Under the pieces are notes generated by a model. It had not been told where the DNA came from. It did no database searches and saw only the letters and a list, made by a program, of their open reading frames with translations. From Perkinsus olseni (lineage: Eukaryota; Perkinsozoa; Perkinsida; Perkinsidae), in assembly GCA_013115135.1 (NCBI GenBank), contig JABANP010000032.1, positions 124,001-188,000 of the forward strand: a stretch of 64,000 nucleotides of DNA. The letters run 5' to 3'. Shown piece after piece: positions 37,987-50,274 of the stretch (its first letter is position 1; each line of letters starts with the position of its first letter). The translations under genes and the position numbers were made by a program.

Positions 37987-40900
37987 ATGAGTAGCAGTGC
38001 CGGAGCCCCTGCCTCTCGGGGTGAATCTACGCTGTAAGTGGAGCACTTCCTCTCGGGGTTGGCGACGGGAGGCGTAGACGCGTTTGAAACTACTTCCCGA
38101 CTGATCGTAGCATTTGCACGTTTCCCGCGAGAACTTACGTGTCCGTTTCACATCTGCTCTCTGACCGACGTTCTCACGGCCGGTCGCCCTGTAGGTACTT
38201 CCCGGTAGATTCCTCCGATGACTGGGTGTCGTTGGAGAGCAAGGATTTGCCGGAGGATGGTGACAAGATCCTCGACCTCCTTCGAATGGAGCTGGTGCCA
38301 TTGAAGTTGTGGCATGCTCTGGCAATAGAGTACTTCAGACAGAAGAATGATACTGAGAATATGATGAAGGTCCTGGAGGCTGCTACGGATAAGGAACTAG
38401 AGAGCATTCAGGTAGTACCACGGGGCGCCGCCCTAATGGTAGTGTAGATCGGGCTCGCGGCGAGTTCCTTGCTGCGCGTTGGGGCCACAACGTAGTCGGT
38501 ATCGCCGCGTCAAATGGGGCCAGCTTGACTGACTGGCCCACGGTAGGCTTCCGTAGGTTGGGAAGCTCGTGGATTTTCAAGGGCGCGATGATAGCTCTGT
38601 CATCAACGGGCAAGCTTCAATGCTCTGCATTGGTCGCCCGCAACACCACCCTGCTGTTCGTGTTGGCGTCTCCTTCTGACCGTTGTGCTGATCTCTTAGA
38701 TGTATGCCAGCCAGCTGCACCAGATGCAGTTCCTCATGTATGACGCTATGGGAGCCTCCTACACGCAGAAAGCAGTTTACGACGGCGATGAGGACGCGGG
38801 TAGTATTTCCAGTGGTATAATAATATTGTGGCGAGTGACGATAAACTGACTTCAGTGAAGAAGTCCGCCGAAATGTATCAGCGAGGGGAGAACCTCAACC
38901 CGTTCGATCCCTCGCACGTGGCTGTCGAGAGCCTGGACTGAGTTCTGCAAGTAGGCGTGCTGCTTCTCACCCGACCATGCCGAAGAACCTTATCTTGTCC
39001 AGTTACATAAGAGCGGCGGATTCGTCAGGAGGATCCAGTAGCGGTCATGAGTATCTCACGAAATGCGTATCCCATTTGGGAAACGTTATCAAAGCTGGCC
39101 CGATGGTCAACGAAGGAGGGATTGCTGATATGGTACGGGCGCGGCTACTCAGAGGTAAAGTGGTCAGGGTGGTTGGAAGGGGATGTGACACGAGGCTTAG
39201 GTGCTGCATTGTTGCTGTTGGAGCAGCCAAAGGAGGCGTTAACTGAGTATAGATTGGTGTTGCAGATGGCTGGTAGTCGGGATCCGGCTACGGCTAAGGT
39301 GGCCAACACGGCCAGGCTTGGTAGTACTTGGGGGAGGGGATTACTGCGTGCGGTTGAGGGAGGGAGAGCTGACCCCATGACATCATTGCAGTTCTCATCA
39401 CGTGAAGGGGGTGTTCAGTGAGCTGATCTCTGAAACTCACAGTTTTTGAACTTCTGTAACCGCAGTTCACGTCAAAAATCTAATTCTAGAAACAATTCAG
39501 AATCAGTTTGTTGAACGGGGGGAGGGTGGAAAGAGAAGCATCGGATGGAGTCTGTCTGTAGGTATAGCAGCATGCCACATGCGTCTGGGTAACCTTCCCA
39601 AGGCCCAGGAGGCGATCGTCAGGGCTCTGGCTGTGTGCAAGGAGGGCGCGCCGGACTCTGACGTCGTGGCCGCAACAGCAGCCATACTGCAGGCGGGAGA
39701 GAGCTCGACCGGGTAGTAGTCACGTGAAGGCCCGGGGGCTTCGGGGATAGGTCATGGTGCAGGTCTTTGGATGGTGCGCATCTGGCACGCGAAACAGCGC
39801 TCGCGGAGCAGGCTGGGGACCATCCGGTAGCCCTAACGATCCTAGCACGGCAGGTGATAACGCGGCTGTATGTAGCGGGGATCGAACCTGCGCGGTTTGC
39901 TGTCAGAGTTTGGTACTTGCTGCTGCGGGAGAGGATGAGGACAGTCGTAAGAGGTATCTCAGGACTGCACGTCGGCTGGTGGGTTCAGTTCCTCTGAGGG
40001 AGTGCGTGAATTGATCGTACTCGTAGGCTGAAGCGGCTGAGTCTCGGACGTGCGGTCAAGGTGCCCGCCCTCTCCTCACGGAGATAGGCCTCTTGAAGGC
40101 TAAGATCACCCACGCTGAGGGAGATATCGAGAAGGCTAAGAGCTTGTATGAGGAGGCGACTAAGCAGCTGCCGTTGGGCAATGTACATTACTCTCACACG
40201 TCTAGCACTAAGGACACTCCGATACCGTCTATGCTGCCTAGCACGGAGCGTCTGGCCTGTGCAGCGCTCTCTGGGCTGATCGCGACATCGGCGAATGATA
40301 CCTCGGAGACCGGGAAGAAGATGCACATTCATCACGGGAAGAAGTTGCTGCAGTTGCAGGCGGTCTCTGCGGCCAACACAGACAACACCGTCACGCACGG
40401 TGGCTTGCGCTTTGACGACGCTATTGCTTTGTTGTTGGCTCGGCAACTGGGCGATGCGCCGTTACCGAGTGATACGAAGAAGGCGTTGGAGTTGGTGGAG
40501 GGAGTCACCACTCATGCTAAGCAGGCCAAGGAAAAGTGAGTGCTGAAGCTAGTCCCTGGAAAATGCCATGCTCCTCGCGACGTAGGCACGGGACTTGCGA
40601 CCAGAGTCTGGACTATGAGCGCCACAAGTTGTATGTATCGTTGATACTGGGTGGCAAGAACATGGGAGCATTGACCAAGGCTGAGGTGATCTGCGCTGTG
40701 GATACTGGTGCTATCGTCGGACGTCGGTTGGTTTGATAGGCCCAGGACTGTCTCAAGGAGCTCAATGAGTTTTTGGCTGCCAAGGACGAGAACAAGGAGG
40801 AGGATGTGTCTGTAGTGCAGGTGAGAGGCCAGTGGTCCATCTTTGGGGCGTAGCGAGAAATGCTATCTAACCTCTGCGACAAGGCAACAGGACAGGTCAA

Positions 40901-43900
40901 AGGAGTACCGATTCCTCCTGTGAGTCTGTCGCCGCTCTAAGCGCTCGGGCGGTCGGTGGTAGACCGTAGCGCTTGTCCGGTTGGAAAAGGCTCACGGGGC
41001 AGTGGCTTTCCGTTTGTCAACCGTCGCCCGCTTTCCGATGCTGTGGTATGTAGGCATTGATCACGCGAGGGGCTTTGAGAGCCTCGGCCTTGAAGGAGCC
41101 CCGACGAGGGTTGGACGACCTGGCCAGGGCTAAGATAATCATGCTGAAAGCGGGGGAAAATGATGATAGCTCGGAGGAATACAGAGCCTTGTGGCGTGAG
41201 TCCATTACCGGTACTAGTCGCCTTTGGGAAGGTAGTGGCCTGTAGGCACGCGGGTTTTCAACAAGGGGCTTTGCTATGAGGCTATGGCCACGACCCATGG
41301 AGGGATGACTGGAGTGGATAGGGCTCTGAAAACGTGAGCTGGCAGGATGACTGGGCATGCTTGCCGGAGTGGCGGCGTTGTAGGTATCATCGTCTGCTGG
41401 AGAGGCAGCCCGATTACACGGATGCAATGGTCCGTATAGGGAAGATCTATGAGAATTTCAAGGGCGATTTGGCGAAGGCTGAGGAATGGTGGGAGGGTAT
41501 CTGGCTGGGGAAGGGGGCTATGCGCCGAGTAGGTACCGCAAGGCGATGGAGACAGTGCCATTGAAGGAGGGTGGCACCACTATGGGGGCACTGTGCCGAG
41601 CGTCCATGCAGCATCACAAACTGGTGAGTGGACTCCCGCGGGGTATCAAGCGGCATAGAGCTTTTGCTCAGCATAACGCGGCAGCTGGTATCAAGACGAT
41701 CAGGGACAACTGTGGATCTCATAATGATCCCTACGTTTATGAGGTGAGTTTGCTCGGTTGAGGGGCGGTGGTTGGACTGGTTCTTGGCAGCTGCTGGGTG
41801 ATATGCATGTTGACCATGTGAGATCGAACTATGCCAAAACGCCAATAGATGAGAAGGACAGCATGAACAGAGCCATCAAGTTCTACCTGAAGGTATGTCG
41901 GTTGAATATTACAGTGTTCTTGTACTGGATGATCACTGATGGCGCCTGAGTTGCAAGGAGGATGTGGGAGGTCCCATGGTTGTTTGTAGGCGATAAGTGG
42001 TTCGACACCACCGAAGCCTCATGGCACGCCTCACGGTACTCCTTCTTCGCCTCCCCATGCAGTGTCAGCTATAATGGGAATTGCTGCGGTAAACCTCGCC
42101 GTTGTTGATACCTTCACTGATTATTGATCGAACCAGGTTCTGGGTCACCGAGGGAGAAAACAACAGGCGATCGATTTGTTGACATCGGTGGAAGAGCATT
42201 CTACTGGTGGGTGGAAATTCAAACCGCATAGTGAGCATGAGTTTGGTGTGATGTAGGTTGGAATTGGGCGGCATCGGCGAATCTTGGTCATTTGTACGTT
42301 GATGAATATTATGCTGTGAAGACGGAAATAGACGAGAAAAAGAGAGCCGACAAGTCTCACGGAGCATCTCAAATTCCACCACAGCTACTTGCCGCAGGAC
42401 ATGCGGTAGGGTTCACCGTGTAGCCGAGTAAGGGTCTGAGGGTGGTTTTAATGACAGGCGGCTCGGCGGGCGGTGAAGTGCTACGAAGGAGCTATGAAGA
42501 CCTATACCGGAGCTGACAGCACGATCAAACAGTCGTTGGTACTGTACTTGTCCAACGCGTAAGTTGTGGCTTGGGCCGCTTGACTGACCTCGTCATCTTC
42601 CTGGTCTCTGTAGGTACTTCTTAGCGGAACGTCATAATGAGAGCATCGAGATGCTCAACGAGGCCGTCGTCACGTGGCCGGAGAATCTTCGGTTCAAGTG
42701 AGGAGATTATGAGCTCGTCTCGCTGCCTAGTTAACCCTGACCTCTCAGATATAACCTGGCTATGGTCCTCGAGAACTATGCCGCTGCCTCTTTGTTGGAT
42801 AGCTCTAAAAAGAACCAGGCTGAGTGGGTCAAGAAGGCTCTGCTTATGGTGGGACAATGCTGGCTCTCGATATGCTAGCGAGAGTGATATTTGTGAATAG
42901 GTTCGATGTGCGCTTGGACACTTCCGCTCAATCGAGAGCATCGCTGGCACGACACCGACCCAGGCGATTCCTAGGATTCTCAAACGGAAGATATTCAACG
43001 TGACTTATATTAACAATCCCGAGGGTAAGCAGTGGATGGAAGGGGGAGCTCGCGAGAGCGAGCCAAGGGCTTGTTTCACAAAACTGGATGACACGACTTC
43101 TGCTTAGCTTTCATGAAGGAGATGAAGTCCCCTGAGGACATCTTTTCGAAGGCTTTCAAGAGGCACTTTGAATACCTCCGAGATACGGTAAGTGATGCTG
43201 TAGTTTGGGAACCACGGCCACATATTCTCCCGTCCCGCTTTAGTCACGAAAGGCAGAGGACTGGTTGCGTAAACTCGAAGTAACGCAGAATGTTCATGAG
43301 GAGACAATGAGGTTGCTCGTGGAGCAGAGAAAGGAGCGGTACGTTGAGGGAGGTCGCTAAGGAATAGGATCCAGTACTTTGTGGGAAACCAACAACGCTT
43401 TCTCAGGGTCGAGAAGGAAAAACGCGAGCGCGAGGCTAGAGAAGAAGAGGAGAGGAAGCGAAGAGAGGTGAACAGGCCAGCAGACCGCTAGGTGAATGCG
43501 ACAGCGAACAAATGCTATTCCTAGGAGCTCGACCGGGAGGCCGAGAGCAGAATGGACGTCATCCGTTCGAGCGTAGCTAACATGGGTCAAGAAGTTGAAG
43601 AGGTGAGTCTCGTTTGTGGGATGCAAAGTTGGGATGCACTGGTCTCGTGTTCGCCCGCTGGTTGGATAGTCCCTCGGAGGGACTCCTCCTCGAATGGGTT
43701 GAATGCTCTTGAACGTGTACTCTCTCAGGAAGAGGAAGCTGCAGCCGGAAGAAAGCGCAAGCGATCTGCGAATGAAGGTACCTCATATTTTCTCGGCGTC
43801 GAATTGCGTTTGGAATCTCCCTCAGAATCTTTCCTCATCGTTTTAAAGTGTCTCAACGTTGGAGGATCGCTTGTGCTTCGGGAACATTCGGTGGCTCTAC

Positions 43901-44494
43901 TCAGTGATCTGTTTGTCCTTTTCTCAGAGCGACGAACGAAAGCCGCAGCGAAGAAGCGTTCCAAGGCGGTCGAAGAGGACAACTTTATCAACGACGAGCC
44001 GAGCTCATCGGGTACTAGTAGGTATCCTCGCTCTCGTCTGGGTTTGTGTCTGCCTGAGTATTGAACTGCTGGACCTGAACCGTCGAGCTGTCGGTTCCTA
44101 CAAGCATAAGCCTGTTCAGATTCTGAGTCCTCGTCGAGTTCTTCTTCAAGTAGCGATGAGTCTGAAGACGATGGCGCTTCGGGTTCTGCAAGCAGTGGTC
44201 CTGAGACGAAGGGGGACAAGAAGTCCAAAAAGCGTAAGTCTAGACTGGAGGCCGAACCCAGTGCGGTATCTGGCAGTGCACTCTGGCAGTCTGGCAGTGC
44301 GCTGTGCCAGTCTGGCAGTGCACCCTTGGTCGATGCGCCATGGATTCTCAGCTCGTCGCGTTATTATCGTAGGTGATTCCAAGCGTAGCAAGCGCCGCCT
44401 CCGAAAGCGTTCCGCGGGGGAAGATACCTCAACTGCTCGACAACAGACCGATGGAGAAGTGCTCGAAGAGCTTTTCGGCGATGTTGATATTTGA
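37987..44494 (+). CDS. CTR9: CTR9, TPR subunit of the PAF1 transcription-elongation complex
   Basis: Scaffold of the PAF1 complex that travels with RNA polymerase II and promotes histone modification. First exons are firm: 37987–38033 and 38195–38411, reading DDWVSLESKDLPEDGDKILD and LKLWHALAIEYFRQKNDTEN, as at the start of CTR9. About 25 further exons carry tetratricopeptide helices in family order, for example YDGDEDAG/VKKSAEMYQRGENLNPFD (38.8–38.9 kb), LLEQPKEALTEYRLVLQMAG (39.25), RLGNLPKAQEAIVRALAVCK (39.6), ITHAEGDIEKAKSLYEEATK (40.1), LLERQPDYTDAMVRIGKIYE (41.4), WAASANLGHLYVDEYYAVKT (42.3), YFLAERHNESIEMLNEAVVT (42.6) and YNLAMVLENYAA (42.75). The C-terminal part is a charged coiled coil (VEKEKREREAREEEERKRRE, 43.4) followed by Ser/acidic and Lys/Arg runs typical of CTR9, ending GEVLEELFGDVDI with a stop at 44492–44494. 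Only some middle exons were delimited exactly. Confidence 0.92.
44234..44371 (+). repeat. CTR9 last intron with tandem/inverted CTGGCAGTGC repeats
   Basis: The intron runs from a GTAAGT donor at 44234 to CGTAG at 44371. It contains four near-identical copies of CTGGCAGT(GC) between 44269 and 44332, and one inverted partner (TGCCAG), giving hairpins like those at 3.1 and 45.5–47.0 kb. Confidence 0.6.
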
Positions 44495-46439
44495 TGCTAT
44501 ATTCAAACGTGCGCGATTTACTTCAACATTTACGGGAACATTTCTAGAACGGTTGCTAGGTGCTTGTTCGGGAATGGATTCGATTGGGCGAGTCCATGGC
44601 GAGCGAGGGTGGAAGCCACTCACTGGCTGATTGACTTAGCCTGTCTAGTTCGTACTCCATGTCTCATTGCCTCAGTTATTTGATTCCCATGATGAGGTGA
44701 TTCACCTGGGCGAAGCGCACAATTACACGCCCATACTCTCGAAGACGGTACAGAGCCGTATGGCTAAACTCAGGTAAACCACGGCTCGCCAGGAGAAATT
44801 TGTACCCCAGAGCGCCGAGACGAGAAAGGCTGCGTATGCGAGCTTGCTTTTTGGTGGAAACCAAGTATGCTCGCATTGTGTCAGTACTGCTTCTTCGGCA
44901 CTATCGGTGGGCTAAAGTTCGCCAAGGGAATCTCTTTCTCGAGGAATCGGGATTGGTTAACCGCTTGTTGCTGAGTTTCATGTGATGTTCCTGGAATGTA
45001 GACGCTTCGAGGCAAAACTTTTCTGAGGAGCCTCTTCGGGCGTTCTAGGGCTGCCCAGTAGTTGGCAAAGCCGCAGCGATTGAGTCGCTGCTATCTGTGC
45101 ATTCTGCTAGAGCTGTTTTAGTACTCGACATACTTAGTAGTGTCCGCCACGCGGGGGGAGGTTGTCCCGCGCGCACTCCTCTTGCGAGGTTCACTGTGGT
45201 GCAGATCTCGGTTCGGTTTGTCGGGCATCGGATTTCGCACTACACGGATCGTGGCGGCTCTCAGTGGTGCTCGAATCGTTTTGTCAAGAAGATGAGTAGC
45301 CGAGGACTAGATACGAGACTCGTATTAGGAGTTTTACTCTGTACGGACGTGAGCTATTTAATGAGAATTTTTGGAATGTCAGTCGTTCGGCGTTAGTGAC
45401 GCCGCGTACCGCGTTAGTTCAGCAGAACCCCACTTATTTCATTTGGTTTATGCATCGAGTTCCGGCGGTGGTCAGCGCTATGGTTTGGAGTTGGGGAGCA
45501 CGAGTTTAAGAAGGATGAATGAAGTTACTTTGACCGTCAGAATCTGACGGCAAAACTTCTGATGTCTTAGACTAGTCATTCCATCCCAATTATGCTGTTC
45601 GGCTGCAGCAGCGACAGACTCTAATGATCTGAGTCCCATTTTGGAACTCGATCAGCGACTGACTACACTGGGGTGAGTCAGTGAACTATCGAACTCCTGT
45701 TTGGAGTGCTTGCTATCATCCTCGCACCCTTAGGGCTGGTGATTCAGAGCCTGGACTGCAGATTGGGCGTCTCTCCGACGGGGAGTCACCGTTGTCCGCT
45801 GTCGCGTGGGGTACTTCACTGACAGTGAATCACTGTGGGAGTGTTCCAGTTATGCGAGGTGGCTCAGTACCGAGTTCCCAAACCTGCCTATGTGAGCAAC
45901 GTATTCGGGGCACTCTTATTGATCGACGGGTGATGTTTCAGGCCAGCTTCAAGCGGTGGTTTGATGGACGGAACTACGTGGACTGCTCGAACACTTGCGA
46001 CTACTATATTACTTCAAGAGCGTCACTGATTGTGCGGTCACTATGTTTGCTTTGCTCTATTTCTCGATGGCGTCGTTCAGAGTCTAAAATGTGGACAGTC
46101 TAGTTTGAATGATGGTATCGCCTCTAAATCAATCTGATTCAATCAGATCCTCTGAGTACTCGAGCTACTCATGTACTCAGAAGTACTCGAGGAACCATTC
46201 ACTCCTACTGTGCTCGTCTCCTCCGCTCGACGGCTTTAGTTTGGGCTGTTCCTGGGTCAAGTTTGCGAACCCCGTGGGTTCTGGATCTCGAGGTGGTACC
46301 AATATCATATTCACTATCGTAGTGACATCTGCGGGGATCCCGCAGCGGGATCATCAGGGTATCGAATGTACGACGTAGGACTTCGTCGTGACCTGGGCAC
46401 AGGACTTTTTACCGTGTATTTTTCCGCATTCTGTTTACT
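44495..46439. other. Long intergenic region, hairpin-rich, no supported gene
   Basis: Two open frames of about 100 and 140 codons (45097–45396 and 45681–46103) lack motifs and overlap hairpin sequences, so they are probably not genes. The region would include the CTR9 3' end and the promoter of the gene starting at 46440. Confidence 0.5.
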
Positions 46440-47018
46440 ATGGTGAAGAAGACCCGAGCGTCGGTCAATGGGAATCGCAGCGTCGCTCGTAGTTCTGGGG
46501 TCCAATACACGATGCAGTAAGTATGGTTCAGTCCCATCGCGCTGGCATACTCCGTATGCACAATCTGAGTAGACTGAGTCTACTAGACCCTCCATTCTGT
46601 CAATTGAGCCTTTCGTTGGGCTTATTCAACTTTCAGGCAGTTCATCGTACAGTGTGCAACTCCGGAGGCTGTCCAGAAGCTCGTAAATTTCGCGACAACA
46701 ACTCCCGGAATCACGTGCTACGAGCAGCTTTTGCCGAAGAGTAATTCGTCGGTCACAGTAGATTCAGGGCGCTGTAGGGGTGCTAATCTAACCTTGGTTT
46801 CAGCCCGAATCGGTTTCGACTATGATGCGAGCATTGGTGAAGAAACGAGTGCCGAGAACCATCATCGTCATGTCCCTACTCCGAGGAAAGTAGTGGACAG
46901 TCCGTCCCGCAAGAGCATCAGTGGCCATCCGAAGATCCCGCAGAGGCTCAGTAATGGCGGTCTAATTCACCTGGTGTACTCTACTGCAGGACTCCGATTT
47001 GTCGTACTATTGGTACGA
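45534..47018. repeat. Second cluster of short perfect palindromes
   Basis: Scattered and overlapping hairpins: 45534–45550 (CCGTCAG/CTGACGG), 45815–45829 (TTCACTG/CAGTGAA, 1-nt centre) overlapping 45823–45835 (CAGTGA/TCACTG), 46132–46148 (ATCTGATT/AATCAGAT), 46568–46584 (AGTAGACT/AGTCTACT) and 47002–47018 (TCGTAC/GTACGA). Same small centres and arm sharing as at 3.05–3.53 kb, but different sequences. Two of them fall inside introns of the gene at 46440. Confidence 0.7.
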
Positions 47019-47617
47019 TGCTGATCGACTGAGTCGTGGCATCGTACATTCTATGTCGGTGTTTCGGACACCGCCGCCGGTGGAACCGCATTGTAATTCA
47101 CATTTTGAGTATCTCGGACTTATAATAGGACCCGATAATCGATTTTTTTGTGCGGCACTATGGTTGTACTGAAAGTACCCGTGTTTTTGGCTATCCCTTG
47201 GGCAGGCATACCATCCTGGCTCAGGACTCCTGGGGGTTCTACGAGGACCAAGCTAGTCTCAAGTATTTTCAAGCTAGTAGCCTGGAATGTTTTTAGTCGC
47301 AAAGTTCTTCTGTTTCGATGCTCGAATAAGAAAATGATAGCGAACTATCTCCCGTTGTATGAACTCCTCTTTTTTCAGCACCCAGCAGTCGCTCGACGGA
47401 CTCGATTCCTGACGGCGTAGATGCTGTGGAAAGAAGTCCAGTAATCCTTTGCGAAGGAGAACCAGTGAAGACGAAAGAGCTCACCGGAGTCTCTGCTAAA
47501 GCGCACACCGCGGCCGACGTCGTCGGCCGCCCGAGTCGTCGGCCCGACCACTCGGGCGGCTCGGCGGGAGTCAGTGGCTCAAGCTCCGATCATGTCCCGG
47601 CGTCTACGGACGGCTAA
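46440..47617 (+). CDS. Hypothetical nuclear-type protein (possibly the N-terminus of the chromodomain gene)
   Basis: No family recognised. Exons 46440–46516, 46637–46773 and 46804–about 46960 join in phase (introns 120 and 30 nt). They encode a basic start (MVKKTRASVNGNRSVARSSG), a helical part (QFIVQCATPEAVQKLVNFAT) and a Ser/Pro/Lys-rich stretch (HVPTPRKVVDSPSRKSISGH). The 30-nt intron contains a good branch site CTAATCTAAC. A later exon from 47379 is Ser/Asp/Val-rich (SRSTDSIPDGVDAVERSPVI) and runs to a stop at 47615–47617, 24 nt into the next frame that starts at 47592. The overlap suggests either a missed intron joining the two into one chromodomain protein or an incorrect end. Confidence 0.5.
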
Positions 47618-48482
47618 GCCACCGGCATCCAACAACTCTAGTGGTGACGGTGATGCGTCCACACGGGACTCGTCCAGTCGACGAGTCACGAAAACGCCGA
47701 AGACTAGACAACCGGGGTCGAAGAAGGCTAGAAAAGACTCGCACTCTCCCCCGTCATCGAGGACCTCTAATACAGGAAAGCGGAGCGAAGCTCATATGAG
47801 CCTCCAAGTAGCTGATAAGCAGATGGAGGCTGGTGGACACATAAGTCTTGCCAAGTAAGCCTGTAGTGTACGACCGACACCCCATGAAGTGCTCCTCCCC
47901 GAACAAGAATGTGTCTGAGCTGCCTGGGTCCCGAGTGGTGTACTGCAGGTTCCGCCAGGGTTTCGTCTCTCCAGAGACTGGGGAGATAGTGTATGTTGTA
48001 CGTGATATACTGGGATACCGGAGACGCGGAAAGAGCGTAGAAGAGTAGTCCCATGAGCCCCTTCTTTTCCTGTTATATGCTCATTCAACGGGTATAGGTA
48101 TAACGTCGCCTGGGAAGGGTATCCTGACTCGGCAGCCACTTGGGAACCGGCTGCAAACATTCCTGCCTCAGAGTGGAAGAAAGTAGGCATAGTCGGTCTT
48201 GAATTGATCCAGGGGCTCGCTCCAAGCCCCTACTGACTCAAGAGGCTCTCTTGAGCATGTCGTGACCCTCTCGGGTTCTATGTTATCTATCGGCCAGTCA
48301 TGTCGCTGAGTCGTTATCCTGATCTTTGGGCGCGGTTCCGACTCGATCCACTATCTTCGTAGGAGCGCGCCGATGCACGGCGGAAGTACGAGCTCGAGCA
48401 GAAGCTAAAGCACGGGGTGAAGAGGTCGCGAGATCCAGAAGTTCTCTCCGAGTTCGCCGAGGACATGATACCGCTCGACTGA
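47592..48482 (+). CDS. Chromodomain protein, copy 1
   Basis: Chromodomains bind methylated lysines on histone tails. A disordered, basic N-terminal part (MSRRLRTAKPPASNNSSGDG and TKTPKTRQPGSKKARKDS) precedes a chromodomain split by one intron: EIVYVVRDILGYRRRGKSVE joined, across GTAGTC…GTATAG near 48045–48097, to YNVAWEGYPDSAATWEPAAN IP. The aromatic cage is Tyr/Val, Trp and Trp/Glu as in HP1-like domains (YxVxWxGYPxxxxTWEP). A last exon from about 48364 (KYELEQKLKHGVKRSRDPEV) ends at a stop at 48480–48482. The region 47858–47980 holds an exon or intron whose borders are unclear. Paralogous to the gene at 49586. Confidence 0.75.
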
Positions 48483-48929
48483 GTTTTCCCGTGAAGCTGT
48501 TGTTCTTTCGCTGTTATCATTATCGCTCCTGTCGACGAATCTGTATTGAGAATATCTCCTTCGCCCATTGTAATGCTGCGTAATTCTGTATAATCAAGCT
48601 CACTAACGATAACCTTGAGTTGCACGATCAGTTGGGAGTGATTCTCGAGGCTCCCAATAAGAGGACGGTGCGGAACGACCGCATTGGAATCACTGTATTG
48701 TGTAGTAGCTGCTAGGCCACACTTTTCGAGCCGTTATTTCAAGCATGGTTACCTTGGCGCCTCGTCACTGGCCAGCACTTGGCCTCTCAGGGCTGTGCTC
48801 CCTAGCCCTGGCTGCGGACAGGCCGGGTCCTTCTTCTTCTCAAACTGGTATGCCTCATATTATCAGCAGTGAAATGTAGGTCTGGTGATGTGCGAAACGG
48901 CGGGCGAGGGCGCGCGGTTGCCGTCAGGC

Positions 48930-49571
48930 TAGTGGACTTCCAAGGTGAAGTATCGGCCTGGCTTCATAAGGTATATCAAGCCGTGTGGGTTGAGCAGCCA
49001 GAAGTTGTGTAAGTGATGGTATGGAATGCAGCATCGTACTCATCATCATCATCGTTGGCAATATTGACGCCCATCATCCTCATCTTGGTCTGCATTAATT
49101 CATACAGAACTCGTAGGTGGGGACCTGCTCAGACCGCAGTGTTCCTTCCGTTCCAGCCTTGCTATGCAGTCAGCGTCTATGGGTTGGATCAGAAGCTTCT
49201 TTGTGGGGCCGTTAGAGCTGTTGCCGTCTGAGATCCTCGTATTATTTTCGATTCGTGACTGATGATGATCCATACCGAGCATCTTTGGGTTCTGCTACGT
49301 TCTCAGCTTCAACCTCCTGACCTTCCTCCTCGGATTCTCCTCGGTCACCCTGGTCTTCGTACTCATGGTTAGACAGTACGTCTTCAAGGCTAGGAAAGAG
49401 GGTGAGGCTGTGGTCCATTCATACGATGCGAAACCGTTCCCCGCCTCAGATGATCGTTTGCGTCGCAAACAGAGAAAGCCATCGATCTCCGTGCGCGACT
49501 CGGCGTTCGAGAAGAGCTCTTCTGCCAAGAGGAGGGGCAGTACCAGTCGGGGTCGCCGCGATATCCCCTAA
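48930..49571 (+). CDS. Membrane protein with Trp-rich helix and basic tail, copy 1
   Basis: Family not recognised. First exon (to 49008) reads AWLHKVYQAVWVEQPEVV and ends at a GTAAGTG donor. A later exon from about 49275 encodes a long membrane segment (FGFCYVLSFNLLTFLLGFSS VTLVFVLMVRQYV) and a basic, Ser-rich tail (RLRRKQRKPSISVRD, SSAKRRGSTSRGRRDIP) ending at 49571. A Leu/Ile-rich stretch at 49050–49110 could be another membrane segment. The protein parallels the one at 50645–51590 in all three parts, and may be a reticulon-like ER-shaping or nuclear-envelope protein, but that is only a guess. Confidence 0.5.
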
Positions 49572-49585
49572 GGCCGAGTGAGACC

Positions 49586-50274
49586 ATGGGAGGTCGTTAT
49601 CAGTACTCACTCACCCTAGCCTTAGCTGATCGCTGCCCGGAGTTCCTCGGAGTTCACGGTCCTTGTATCGCTCGCTATCAGGCCATCCGGTACTCAGCCA
49701 CACAAGCCTGCTGCTCCTGCCATAGCATCCCAGGGCTCAACTCGAAGGTCACCATCGCACAGGGCCAAGCCCAAGTCTCACTCTTCCAGGACCAGTACGC
49801 CGCAGAAGCAGATGACTCCGGCGTCATCGATTATGGAGAGTGATAGTCCCGAGGAGCACATCAGATCGAGGTACCTCCCCTGGGTGATTCTGAGGAGCCA
49901 ATGGCCGACTGTTGCAGAATCCCCGGTAGACCGAGCCCGGTGCCGACTAAGATAGCAGGAGATGACGGTAGGGTGTACGAGATCGACAGCATCGTCGACT
50001 CGAGGATGGTGGGAGATGGGGAGGAGTAGGGAGGCACCGCGACGCTGTCCTGCCAAAGTCCTTCGCATTTGCAGATTCCTCGTCACATGGGTCGGATACC
50101 CCCCGACGTCGAGTACCTGGGAGCCGGCGCCGAATTTGCCGCGGTGAGATGCCTCGAGTGGCCGATGTGAAATTTCTGCCAATCGTCAGGCATCTGATCC
50201 AAGAGTTCAAGGAGTTCTCGTCCTCCTCGAGGGCGCGTCGTCATGTGAAACCGCCGCCACCGGATTCTGACTAG
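49586..50274 (+). CDS. Chromodomain protein, copy 2
   Basis: Same plan as the gene at 47592. A basic, Ser/Thr/Pro-rich region (RRSPSHRAKPKSHSSRTSTP, then SIMESDSPEEHIRS) precedes the chromodomain, again split at the same place by an intron: VYEIDSIVDSRMVGDGEE joined to FLVTWVGYPPTSSTWEPAPN LP. The intron (about 50027–50079) starts GTAGGG and ends TTTGCAG. The last exon (about 50146–50274) reads PRVADVKFLPIVRHLIQEFK and ends HVKPPPPDSD. The first exon is likely near 49586 (ATGGGAG then a GTCGTT donor) but not certain. Confidence 0.75.

Noticed and set aside
45681..46103. A 140-codon plus frame in the hairpin-rich intergenic region
   Set aside because: It runs straight through palindromes (45815–45835), lacks motifs and natural composition, and shows no splice partners.
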